14,082 nucleotides of DNA, taken from the NCBI GenBank assembly GCA_946413885.1, contig CAMKMK010000038.1:1-14082 (forward strand). The letters are read 5' to 3'. The notes under the pieces were generated by a model that was not told the DNA's origin, ran no database searches, and saw only the letters and a list, made by a program, of their open reading frames with translations. The stretch comes from an uncultured Prevotellaceae bacterium. GTDB taxonomy: Bacteria; Bacteroidota; Bacteroidia; Bacteroidales; Bacteroidaceae. Position numbers and translations under genes: made by a program. Numbering within the stretch: position 1 is the stretch's first letter; every line of letters starts with the position of its first letter. Positions 6,514-13,954 of this stretch are shown piece after piece.

Positions 6514-8416
6514 ATTGTTGTTTGGTTATTCGTTCACTTATCTGCTCATTCAGTTTCTGAATGTCTTGCAAGTCCTTCCAGAGACGCAGTCGATAGCGCC
6601 AAATGCGGAAGAAGAAGAAAATGCCAAGAGGCAGGAAAATGCCGGTAAACATGTTCCAGCGTGCGCTGCGGAAGGGACGCGTGTGTGCGTCAGGTGCCAT
6701 GATGGGATACTCGTTGATGCGCGTCAGTATCACATTGTCGCGGCTGTTGTGCAGTTCCTCGATCAGGGCTTCCAGCCGATTGTTGATTCCTATGACTGTC
6801 GTGTCCTGTTCATAACGGAAGAAGAGCTTCCAGTAGTTAGGCATCAGGTAAAGATGTGCTTTGTCCATGTACTCCTGGCAGTCCTGGTTCAGTACAGCCA
6901 TGTCTTGCTGGATACGCTTGTATTCAGGATTGTGGATGACCACTTCCTTTCGACTCAGTTTGCGGGTGGTGCGAAGACCCAGTAACTTCATGAAGAAGTT
7001 GCGGTATCCCTCGATGTTGAAAACGACAGAGTCCTTGTTGGCACGATTGATCAGGAAAAGTCCAATGGGAAGCAGTACAGCGGTGCTCAGCCACATGCCG
7101 CACAGCATGTTCCATTGTCCCGTCTTAGCCATCTTTTCGCTTCCCACGTTGATAATGTAGTAGAAAATGAAGATAATCACGCTGATGACCACTGGAATAC
7201 CCAGTCCTCCCTTGCGGATGATGGCGCCTAAGGGAGCTCCAATGAAGAAGAACAGGAGACAGGCGAGACTCATTGTGTACTTCTTGTTGGCTTCCATGTG
7301 ATGTTTCCTTAATTGCAGGTTCGAGTCAGCTGTGATGATGGCCCTGAAATCATATTCTGCCTGAGCTGTCGAGACACGTTGCATGGCAGTACGCCAGGAA
7401 GCGCTCTGCTCCTCCTCTGTCATGTTGAAATAGGTGGAGTCGAAGGGTGCGCTGTTTTTGGCATTAGCCACTATCTTGACGGAATCTTTGGTGCCAGTCG
7501 GCAAGTCTCGTTTCAGGATGGTTTCCAAGCTGTTCTTGCTGATGGCGTGGCCCATGCTGTCCGTCAGGTGGGTCAGCGAGTCGATGCCTCGATAAACTTC
7601 CGCCAGGTCCTTTGTTTGCGCGTTGCCAGCAAAGAGGTTGGCATCCATCAGGTTGAAGTTCCCGTCAAAGGGAATCACGTCAACCTCAGTAATAAAGGAT
7701 TCACGCATGTAGGGGACATTGGCACGCAGGATGTTGGTGCCTCCTTGATTGTCCATGTTGCGGAATCGCTCGCCATTGTAGAGAGTAAGCATCAGGTGCA
7801 TCTTGTCCTCAGTACTCTGCAGGCGGGCGCTGTCGGCCAATACAATCTGTGCATCCTCATACCCGTCCGTTGTGCTGTAGATCATTACGCCATACAGCAT
7901 TCCCGTTTCTTTGTCCTTGTGTTCCACATAGAGGTTGTAGCCAGGGATGGAGTTGTAGAAGATACCCTCAGGAATCTCCAGCTCAGGCGATTTCTGTTTC
8001 ATGCTCCAAACCAATGTGGCCAATTGCTTGGTAGCTTCTGGGCCGATGTTGTTCTGGAAATAGAAACTGCCTCCGCAGACAAGCAAGACAAACAGGAAAA
8101 TGGGCTGCAGGATGCGGACCAGGGGAATGCCCGCTGCCTTCATGCTCAGCAACTCAAAACGTTCTCCCAGATTGCCGAATGTGATCAGGCTTGCCAAAAG
8201 GACGGCTAAAGGCAGACTGGTGGGCACCAGAGTCAGTCCGCTGTAGTAGAAGAATTTCATCAGCACCTCAGTGCTCAGTCCCTTTCCAATCAGTTCGTCC
8301 ACGTATCTCCACATGAATTGCATCATGAAAATGAACAGGCAAATGAAAAAAGTTCCCGCAAAGAGCAGCAGGTAGGATTTCAAGATGAAAATGTCCAGTT
8401 TCTTTATTATTCTCAT
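6506..8416 (-). CDS. LptF/LptG-family (YjgP/YjgQ) lipopolysaccharide export permease
   Basis: This inner-membrane subunit of the Lpt ABC transporter family moves LPS from the inner membrane toward the outer membrane with LptB and the LptC/A bridge. I start at MRIIKKLDIF (8416), typical for the family, rather than at the ATG 21 bp upstream. Of 636 aa, TM1 lies at about 12-33, TM2 at 56-80 and TM3 at 102-120. A large periplasmic region (about 125-370) follows, then TM4 at about 381-400, TM5 at 406-424 and TM6 at 436-456. About 180 further residues include a possible seventh TM (588-606) and a helical, charged tail. Gram-negative LptF/G are usually near 360 aa, so both the periplasmic part and the C-terminus are extended. 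Whether it acts as LptF or LptG cannot be decided here. It is probably first in the operon with ribBA, and the promoter -7 box lies at 8442-8449. Confidence 0.88.
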   Translation of the reverse strand: MRIIKKLDIFILKSYLLLFAGTFFICLFIFMMQFMWRYVDELIGKGLSTEVLMKFFYYSGLTLVPTSLPLAVLLASLITFGNLGERFELLSMKAAGIPLVRILQPIFLFVLLVCGGSFYFQNNIGPEATKQLATLVWSMKQKSPELEIPEGIFYNSIPGYNLYVEHKDKETGMLYGVMIYSTTDGYEDAQIVLADSARLQSTEDKMHLMLTLYNGERFRNMDNQGGTNILRANVPYMRESFITEVDVIPFDGNFNLMDANLFAGNAQTKDLAEVYRGIDSLTHLTDSMGHAISKNSLETILKRDLPTGTKDSVKIVANAKNSAPFDSTYFNMTEEEQSASWRTAMQRVSTAQAEYDFRAIITADSNLQLRKHHMEANKKYTMSLACLLFFFIGAPLGAIIRKGGLGIPVVISVIIFIFYYIINVGSEKMAKTGQWNMLCGMWLSTAVLLPIGLFLINRANKDSVVFNIEGYRNFFMKLLGLRTTRKLSRKEVVIHNPEYKRIQQDMAVLNQDCQEYMDKAHLYLMPNYWKLFFRYEQDTTVIGINNRLEALIEELHNSRDNVILTRINEYPIMAPDAHTRPFRSARWNMFTGIFLPLGIFFFFRIWRYRLRLWKDLQDIQKLNEQISERITKQQYE

Positions 8417-8441
8417 AATGCACACATGCGCAATCAATGGG

Positions 8442-8449
8442 CAAAGGTA
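8442..8449 (-). promoter_or_regulatory. Probable -7 box for the permease-ribBA-aminotransferase operon
   Basis: On the minus strand this reads TACCTTTG, a full match to TAnnTTTG, located 26 bp upstream of the ATG at 8416. The expected -33 TTTG is degenerate: only TTTC-like sequence lies near the right distance. The position suggests a very short leader and supports the start at 8416. Confidence 0.45.
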
Positions 8450-8523
8450 CTACAATTACGTGAAAAGAGAAAGATTCGTAAGATGAAAGTTTCACCTTTT
8501 CTCGTTTTTTTCTTTGTATTTTC

Positions 8524-8554
8524 TTTGCAGATACGGAAAAAGTATCTACCTTTG
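8524..8554 (+). promoter_or_regulatory. Consensus promoter of the tRNA gene
   Basis: TTTG at 8524-8527, a 19-bp spacer and TACCTTTG at 8547-8554 match the Bacteroidetes consensus at both boxes. The tRNA begins 20 bp after the -7 box, so the primary transcript would have only a short 5' leader for RNase P to remove. Confidence 0.78.
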
Positions 8555-8573
8555 CACTCGCAAATCAGCGGAT

Positions 8574-8647
8574 GGCGGGATAGCTCAGCTGGTTAGAGCG
8601 TCGGATTCATAATCCGAAGGTCAAGGGTTCAAGTCCCTTTCCCGCTA
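8574..8647 (+). tRNA. tRNA with CAT anticodon (Met elongator; Ile2 possible)
   Basis: A full 74-nt cloverleaf can be drawn. The acceptor stem is GGCGGGA/TCCCGCT (a G-U pair at 1-72) with discriminator A. The D arm is GCTC/GAGC with GGTT in the loop. The anticodon stem is TCGGA/TCCGA around the loop TTCATAA, then a 5-nt variable loop and the T arm AAGGG/CCCTT with TTCAAGT. CCA is not encoded. The anticodon stem lacks the three G-C pairs of initiator tRNA, so this is not tRNA-fMet. A CAT tRNA could also be tRNA-Ile2 if TilS modifies C34 to lysidine; I cannot separate the two here. Confidence 0.95.
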
Positions 8648-8656
8648 CGAAAAAGC

Positions 8657-8691
8657 CCCTGTAATCGATTGGATTACAGGGAAATTTTTTT
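8657..8691 (+). terminator. Intrinsic terminator of the tRNA gene
   Basis: A perfect 10-bp stem CCCTGTAATC/GATTACAGGG with a 5-nt loop (GATTG) is followed by AAA and seven T. It starts 10 bp after the tRNA discriminator base, which makes a single-tRNA transcription unit. Confidence 0.88.
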
Positions 8692-8767
8692 ATGGGGAAT
8701 GTGTCTGAAAAAGGAATCTCGTTGCACACCCTGAGGGTATACGTCAAGACTATTGTCTTTAACTTCC

Positions 8768-8783
8768 CAACTTGCGAAAGTTG
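8768..8783. other. Short GNRA-loop hairpin downstream of the large lipoprotein gene
   Basis: CAACTT/AAGTTG closes a GCGA tetraloop on the plus strand; on the minus strand the loop reads TCGC. It lies 44 bp past the stop of the minus-strand lipoprotein gene and could stabilise its 3' end, but no U tract follows. The remainder of 8692-8826 shows no gene. Confidence 0.3.
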
Positions 8784-8826
8784 AGTGATTCACAATTCAT
8801 ATTTCTTAATCCCTTTCTGTCTGCTG

Positions 8827-11800
8827 TTAATCCCTAATCCGTTTCAGCGTATAGGTGTTGGTGTTCCGGCCATTCTCCATTTGATACAGCACCCAGCTGT
8901 TCCCGTCAGGCTGGGCTTCAAGCCTCCAGTCATAATCCGGATTCATCAGCAGTTTTCTGACTGAGCGGGGAAAGGCATTTGCATGACGAGCGTCTTCCCA
9001 AGTGCGTATCGTCGAGAATATCTGCTCTTTCTGGGGACATTTCTCAACATCCTCCTGATTGATTGATAAGAAGTAGGTCGCCCCATACCCTACGGCAAGA
9101 GCCTCTACGTGTGCGTATTGCTCTACATAAGAGGTGTCTTTTATTGCGAAGTTATTGCCGAAGGAAACGGGGAAAAAGTTAGAGTAAGTGACGTCGCGCA
9201 AATCCTTCCCCTCGCTGGTGGTGCTGCCCCATTCCCTGGTATCCAAATCATACATGTTGCGCCCACCTCCTACGTTCCATACGCTTTGATAGTGCCAAGA
9301 GGCTTCCGACAGGGTTGCGCCTGAGAAGCGAATATAGGGTACACCCAATTCGTGGGCGTGTTCGAATAGAACCCTGAAGAAACGTTTGGCAGCATAATAT
9401 CCGTGGCCGCTATTGAAGAGAAACTCCTGCCCGTCGAAGTCGTACATGCTTACTCCGCTATGCTTGGCCACTTCGGCATAGTATTTGGCTATCTCGTCCT
9501 GAAGTGCCATGTTTGGGATCAGGCCTTCGTAGCCCCAGGGCAGTGTGACTTGCAGTTTGTAAACGGTGTCTTGGGCATGATGGGATACAGTTTTCGTGCC
9601 CCAGTAGCCTCTCTGCACATTCTTCAGCCTATAAGGGTATGAGTCAGAAACACCAAGGTAATGAATCAGCTCATGCCCTATTTTAATCATATTCAATTCC
9701 TTGTGATGGCCCTGCCAGCTGGCAATTTCTTCCATGTAGGTGGGGTCATCGATAATGATAATAGTGTCTTCGGACGAAAGGTCGTTCATCAACACCCTCT
9801 TCTGCTGATAGCACAGGCTGTCGCTGGGTTCAGGGCTGGCATCCATCGTGCCGGGAGCCAAGGAGTTGGTGATACAGACACGCCCCAGCATCAAGCCCTC
9901 GGCCTCTGCCAAATCGGCATATTCTCGATGAGACTTGTTGTTGCCGTTGCTGAAACGGAAGGGCTTTGCCGACTGATCTAGGCCGTCCAGATAACCACCA
10001 TTCCCACGGTTTGGGCGCAGGAATCCCTGATCATAGGCATGTATGGTGGGGAACCCCAATCGCTTCGTGTAGGATATGATGCTGTCGTAGAGGCAACCGG
10101 AAGTGATTACATCAGGAGAGAAGGCGGAAGGGTCTTTTATCCATTTACCGCGGACGGTAGGGTATGGTAAGTGCTCCGACAGCACAATATCCTGAATCAC
10201 ATCCAATAGAGCCGTGCTGTCTGGGCTCCCCCATAAGGCGATGGAAGAGCCGATGTAGTCGATACCAGGCAATGGCTCCACGTCGATATGATTCGGTTGG
10301 TTGACTGGCATATGGGGGATTAGTGAATAAAATACTTGGCGATGTTGGGAACGGTCGCGCGAATAATAACTCAGGGAGATGCGTCCTGAACTATCCACCA
10401 AGGCCGCATTACCATACATGATGCGGTAGTAGGGTGCTTTATTGGCATAAAAAGCCACGTCGCTGATGCCGTCACCACCCAGGGCGAAAACCTGACCTTC
10501 GTGCAAATCGTCCGGCAAGGGGAAACGCCGGGCATCGGGCGTATAGATAATGTATTGGAAGGGAGCCGCATCTCCTTCTAGGTCTGAAGTGCCACCTAAT
10601 GTGTTGTCATCCAGCGCCAATACGCCGATACTATAGTTTACCACGTCGCTTGTGTCCCTTGCCACTCCGATTATTTCTCCCATAAGATTGGTGATGTTGG
10701 TATGGTAGGAACCCCACTGAATGGCGTTGATGCTATTTCGCGGTTCAATGCTTACAAGCGATAGTTTCAGGTATTTATCGTGCTGCTGTAATTGTACCTT
10801 GGCTACCGATCCGTTAGGATAACTGAGGGTCATTAACCTCGTTCGTTTGTCAAAATGTGCCTTCTCAGGGTAGTAGTATTCCTTTTTCTCGCTGTCATAC
10901 AGAGACATCAGCGGCGAAGGCTTGTCAGCAGGACTGAACTCTCGATAGGGTTTCTTGGTGATGTTCTTCATGCTGTGTATGTACCCCCTTTGGTTTACAT
11001 CCATACTGAAATATTTGGTCTTGAAAGTCCATGAGCGGTCCTCTTTGCTTTCTTCGAACGTCCTTAGCGCATCCCCGTATTCCTTCAAATAGGTGGGGTG
11101 GGGATAAGCCTTGAAGTAAGTGGAATCCATATAGACGGCAAAAGTCGTGATGTTGTGAATACCCATACTTGCATAGGTGGCAATGTCCGCGCGAAAGACA
11201 TCCCCGTTCCAGGGCAGTTCCACTGCGGGCTTCTTCCATCCGCTGGCCATCGAAACATCCAGCCAGTAATCCAGCACCACTGCTGTTTCTGCTGGAAACA
11301 CTTCCAGGTTCTCCTTCAAAAAGACCAGGTTTCTGGCATTATTCCCAATATCGCGTACCTCTGCGATGGAGTCTGTGATAGGTTTGTCCAGTCGACGCTG
11401 GAAGGGGGCAAACTCCAGAAAGATGCCTTCGTGGGGTTTCACCTTGCGAGGGGCCTGAAGGGTGGAATAATAGGCCAGATGGGCCAGCATGGCTTCAGGA
11501 TCATGGCTGCGAATGGCCTCCAGCATCCTGTTCTCAATAATCAAAGCTTGTTCACTGGCTGTCAGTCCAGCACACTGGGGACAGTGGCAGACTGGAGCTC
11601 CATCATCCAGCCAGAAATAATAGCGGTGGTTCGTGGAGGTCAGGTGGCTGGCATAATAAAGTGCACGACTGGCTATCGTGTCGAGCGCACGTGTCGAACT
11701 TGCACAGCAGTTGAAATCTGCCGTTCGCCGCCCGTTCTCATCCATGCGGAACATCGTGGAGTCCTCAGCAAAATATTCACGAGGCAGCAGGGCACTCATG

Positions 11801-12087
11801 GCATGTAACTCATGTTCCATCAGGATGCCATACTTTTGGCAGTCGTCTTGGAATTTCCGCCCCTTTTCCGACTCCCAGAATCGAAGTACCTGATCTGGTG
11901 TGATGTGGGTACCCAAGGTGTTGATGCCATTCTCGTGAGCTATCCGCGGCCAATCAGCCGTTTCCAGATCCTCTACAGACAATACTGCGCCGCGCATGCT
12001 GAAAAACTTTTCCCTATGGCCGCAAGCTGAGAAAAGTATAGCGCACAGAAAGAGCGGAACTGTGGTTTTTAGGATATCATTTTTCAT
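8827..12087 (-). CDS. Large lipoprotein: DUF4838-like N-terminal glycosidase-type domain plus a second putative barrel
   Basis: This 1086-aa predicted lipoprotein starts MKNDILKTTVPLFLCAILFSAC, with the lipidated Cys at 22. Residues about 31-340 resemble DUF4838, a family related to alpha-glucuronidase-like (beta/alpha)8 barrels: GINTLGTH, then YYFWLDDGAPVCHCPQC (157-172) with paired Asp161/162 and a CxCxxC cluster, then LAHLAYYST. Residues about 350-640 are beta-rich and look like a sandwich domain. Residues about 640-1086 look like a second barrel: repeated strand-helix patterns, MYDFDGQEF (881-889) with Asp883, Asp885 and Glu888 as candidate catalytic acids, then SWHYQSVWNVGGG. I do not recognise the C-terminal family by name. 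It probably acts on a carbohydrate at the cell surface or in the periplasm; the substrate is unknown. It is divergent from the CBM9-like lipoprotein at 12209, and the pair may share regulation. Confidence 0.75.
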   Translation of the reverse strand: MKNDILKTTVPLFLCAILFSACGHREKFFSMRGAVLSVEDLETADWPRIAHENGINTLGTHITPDQVLRFWESEKGRKFQDDCQKYGILMEHELHAMSALLPREYFAEDSTMFRMDENGRRTADFNCCASSTRALDTIASRALYYASHLTSTNHRYYFWLDDGAPVCHCPQCAGLTASEQALIIENRMLEAIRSHDPEAMLAHLAYYSTLQAPRKVKPHEGIFLEFAPFQRRLDKPITDSIAEVRDIGNNARNLVFLKENLEVFPAETAVVLDYWLDVSMASGWKKPAVELPWNGDVFRADIATYASMGIHNITTFAVYMDSTYFKAYPHPTYLKEYGDALRTFEESKEDRSWTFKTKYFSMDVNQRGYIHSMKNITKKPYREFSPADKPSPLMSLYDSEKKEYYYPEKAHFDKRTRLMTLSYPNGSVAKVQLQQHDKYLKLSLVSIEPRNSINAIQWGSYHTNITNLMGEIIGVARDTSDVVNYSIGVLALDDNTLGGTSDLEGDAAPFQYIIYTPDARRFPLPDDLHEGQVFALGGDGISDVAFYANKAPYYRIMYGNAALVDSSGRISLSYYSRDRSQHRQVFYSLIPHMPVNQPNHIDVEPLPGIDYIGSSIALWGSPDSTALLDVIQDIVLSEHLPYPTVRGKWIKDPSAFSPDVITSGCLYDSIISYTKRLGFPTIHAYDQGFLRPNRGNGGYLDGLDQSAKPFRFSNGNNKSHREYADLAEAEGLMLGRVCITNSLAPGTMDASPEPSDSLCYQQKRVLMNDLSSEDTIIIIDDPTYMEEIASWQGHHKELNMIKIGHELIHYLGVSDSYPYRLKNVQRGYWGTKTVSHHAQDTVYKLQVTLPWGYEGLIPNMALQDEIAKYYAEVAKHSGVSMYDFDGQEFLFNSGHGYYAAKRFFRVLFEHAHELGVPYIRFSGATLSEASWHYQSVWNVGGGRNMYDLDTREWGSTTSEGKDLRDVTYSNFFPVSFGNNFAIKDTSYVEQYAHVEALAVGYGATYFLSINQEDVEKCPQKEQIFSTIRTWEDARHANAFPRSVRKLLMNPDYDWRLEAQPDGNSWVLYQMENGRNTNTYTLKRIRD

Positions 12088-12120
12088 TATTCAATGATGC
12101 TTCGCTTTACGTTAACACTG

Positions 12121-12128
12121 CAAAGTTA
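12121..12128 (-). promoter_or_regulatory. Probable -7 box for the large lipoprotein gene
   Basis: The minus strand reads TAACTTTG, matching TAnnTTTG, 33 bp upstream of the ATG at 12087. The best -33 candidate is an ATTG about 22 bp away, so the match is partial. On the other strand TATATTTA at 12172-12179 is a 7-of-8 match that could serve the plus-strand gene at 12209, without a visible -33 box. Confidence 0.42.
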
Positions 12129-12208
12129 CACTTTTATTTCCACCCTGAGTCAATCATAATGGAAAATGTCGTATATTTACACCAAGAAACCAATTTTTAT
12201 GTACCATT

Positions 12209-12925
12209 ATGAATATGAGACAAACAACCATCCTGTTTTTGTTGGCAACCATCGTTTTTGTGGCTTGTACACAAGAAAGACAAGAAGTCCACAATGCCAA
12301 GTTCATCATGTCACGCCAGACGGCTGAACCTGATACGGGAAGTATCATTACTGCCGCAGTATGGGACAAGGTTCCCCTGCAGAAAACCTTCTGTGCACCC
12401 TGGTCAGACGATAAGCAGGACGAGACAGAGTTCCAATGTTACCTCTCGCCCCATTATTTCTACTTTAAGTTCCAGGTTCCTGACCAGACCATCACTCTCC
12501 AGGAACCTTTTCTGAACAAGCTGGATGTGTGTTGCGAAGACCGTGCAGAAATATTCCTCTCTGCTACTCCAGGAATGGAAACCTACTATTGTATGGAAAT
12601 CGATCCTGCCGGGAGAGCTCTGGACTATGTCAGCAATTATTATCGCCAGTTCGATTATGACTGGAGTTTCTGTACGTTGCAGATAGAGACGGTCGTGGAA
12701 GATTCAAAATACATCGTAGCCGGAAGACTCTCTACGTTGGAGATGATGCAGTTGGGCATCCCTCAGAATGAGTTCTACATGGGTGTCTTCAGGGCCGACT
12801 TTGACGGACCTGAGAAAGTCGTGTGGTATTCGTTACTCAGGACGGAGCGCAAGAAAGCAGACTTCCATCTGCCCGAAATGCTCTATCATGTGATAGTAGA
12901 AGCCCCCATGACTACAGAACCTTAG
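12209..12925 (+). CDS. CBM9-like carbohydrate-binding lipoprotein
   Basis: This small lipoprotein has 238 aa. MNMRQTTILFLLATIVFVAC is a lipoprotein signal with the lipidated Cys at 20. An in-frame ATG two codons later (12215) is an alternative start. The mature part (about 48-225) resembles the CBM9-like/DOMON fold found in Bacteroidetes: an opening AAVWDKVPL strand, TEFQCYLSPHYFYFKFQV, then EDRAEIFLSATPG followed by YYCMEIDPAGRALDY, and FYMGVFRADFDG near the end. No catalytic domain is attached, so it should bind a glycan rather than cleave it; relatives are often annotated carbohydrate-binding family 9-like or endoxylanase. It is divergent from the 1086-aa lipoprotein with 121 bp between them. 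A shared substrate is plausible but is inference. Confidence 0.7.
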   Translation: MNMRQTTILFLLATIVFVACTQERQEVHNAKFIMSRQTAEPDTGSIITAAVWDKVPLQKTFCAPWSDDKQDETEFQCYLSPHYFYFKFQVPDQTITLQEPFLNKLDVCCEDRAEIFLSATPGMETYYCMEIDPAGRALDYVSNYYRQFDYDWSFCTLQIETVVEDSKYIVAGRLSTLEMMQLGIPQNEFYMGVFRADFDGPEKVVWYSLLRTERKKADFHLPEMLYHVIVEAPMTTEP

Positions 12926-13049
12926 ATTTGTCTTTTGTCAACACTTGATTGATACCAAAAAATATTTACTTTTCTCATATTTTTAGTTTTGAGAAAGGGG
13001 AGGTGGAAATTGTCTGTTTTTATGGGCAAGCGGATTGATTAGGTTCTTT

Positions 13050-13085
13050 CCCATTAAGCCCATTAGACCCATTCAATCCCATCGG
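13050..13085. repeat. 9-bp tandem repeat, CCCATTAGA family
   Basis: Four consecutive 9-bp units are visible: CCCATTAAG, CCCATTAGA, CCCATTCAA and the decayed TCCCATCGG. It is non-coding, 125 bp downstream of the CBM9-like gene. Confidence 0.7.
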
Positions 13086-13105
13086 AAGGATTAGTCCCAG
13101 CAGAT

Positions 13106-13292
13106 ACGACGCCGTAACGCCGTAACGCCGTATCATTTCAAAATTTCATTGGAAGAAAAAAAGAAGGATATTTACCTTTATATTATATCTTATAATATTT
13201 AATATTATAAGATATAATATAAAAATTCAGCCCACTCTTCACGGTACGAAAATCAAAAATCCAAATGTTACGGCGTTACGGCGTTACGTCGT
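13106..13292. repeat. Large nested inverted repeat with GTAACGCC arms (MITE-like)
   Basis: The left arm (13106-13132) is ACGAC-GCC followed by GTAACGCCGTAACGCCGTA. The right arm (13269-13292), read in reverse complement, is ACGAC followed by the same 19 bases, lacking only the extra GCC. Each arm is itself an 8-bp tandem repeat. The arms enclose 136 bp centred on an AT-only palindrome. There is no coding capacity, and I see no flanking target-site duplication, so a miniature transposable element is only one possibility. Confidence 0.75.
13177..13223. repeat. Perfect 47-bp AT-rich palindrome
   Basis: Two 23-bp arms (13177-13199 and 13201-13223) are exact reverse complements around a single T at 13200. 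Only two positions per arm are G/C bases or their complements (the TCTTA and TAAGA parts), so the sequence could extrude as a cruciform or form a long A-U hairpin if transcribed. A TACCTTTA box at 13173-13180 overlaps its left edge. Confidence 0.85.
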
Positions 13293-13711
13293 GAACAATC
13301 TCTCTCCCTCATCTACTCCACAGCTGCCCCGCAGATCCATTGGGAATCACTCCCAACTTGCCCAATCCCAATCTCGATTCGGCTGCTCTCTCCCTGTTTT
13401 ATTAACCAGTTGAAATCTCTCTCCGCCGTCCCGTATTCATTAGAGATTATATCTTTGATATAAAACACTCTCAAAAATCGCCTCAAAGGCCGTTCCGAGC
13501 GCCGATAATCCGTTTGACGTCCTGTTGGTCGTCTGCGGGGGAGAAAACGCGCCAGCGGGGCCGTAAACGCCCTTAAACGGAAATTCCTCGTCCGCTTCAC
13601 CCCTGCAACTTCAAATTGGAGGTAAAATGACCAGCGCAAACTTGCGTCCGTTGACTTCCCGTGTTGAGAGGCAACGGCTGACGTATCAGCCCACGTACCT
13701 TGTCTGCATTC

Positions 13712-13741
13712 TAACGACAGGGAAAAATTTCCCTCTCGTTA
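13712..13741. repeat. Imperfect inverted repeat
   Basis: TAACGA and AGGGAAA on the left pair with TTTCCCT and TCGTTA on the right, giving 6 bp, one C-C mismatch, then 7 bp around a 2-nt centre. No T tract follows on either strand, so it resembles a protein-binding site or palindromic element more than a terminator. Confidence 0.55.
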
Positions 13742-13876
13742 CTTATGCCCCTTCGCTTTCCGTTTCCTTGCCCTGAAAAATGTTGAAAAAACACAATTCT
13801 TTATCATAAAATACACGAAAAATATTTACAATACACACCGTCACCACCAACCGCCCACCAGTTCCTCGCGCATACG

Positions 13877-13951
13877 CAACGTGTTAAAAGAGGAAAGACA
13901 ACACGTTCTTCCAGCAAAGACAACACGTTCTTTCCTCAAAGACAACACGTT
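13877..13951. repeat. 22-bp-period AACGTGTTG array, mostly reversed
   Basis: CAACACGTT occurs at 13899, 13921 and 13943, exactly 22 bp apart, with GACAACACGTTCTT shared. A further copy in the opposite direction (CAACGTGTT at 13877-13885) also keeps the 22-bp step and makes an 8-bp inverted pair with its neighbour. The 16 bases GCAAAGACAACACGTT (13914-13929) are the exact reverse complement of 3993-4008 in the array between the converging genes. Confidence 0.85.
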
Positions 13952-13954
13952 CTT

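Noticed and set aside
6514..6600. FMN riboswitch upstream of ribBA
   Set aside because: The upstream bases are coding sequence of the permease and the genes overlap; there is no room for the conserved RFN structure.
12971..12996. Terminator hairpin after the CBM9-like gene (TTTCTCA / TGAGAAA)
   Set aside because: The 7-bp A/T-rich stem has a 12-nt loop and no following T tract on the plus strand.
13106..13292. Complete insertion sequence
   Set aside because: There is no transposase frame between the inverted arms and no visible target-site duplication.
13450..13457. Promoter -7 box (TATCTTTG) on the plus strand
   Set aside because: There is no -33 TTTG at 19-21 bp and no gene downstream; it lies within a small palindrome.
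13313..13639. 108-codon frame on the minus strand
   Set aside because: It is arginine-rich, shows no domain or signal, has no promoter context, and lies in repeat-rich non-coding DNA. It could be a decayed fragment, but I cannot support it.
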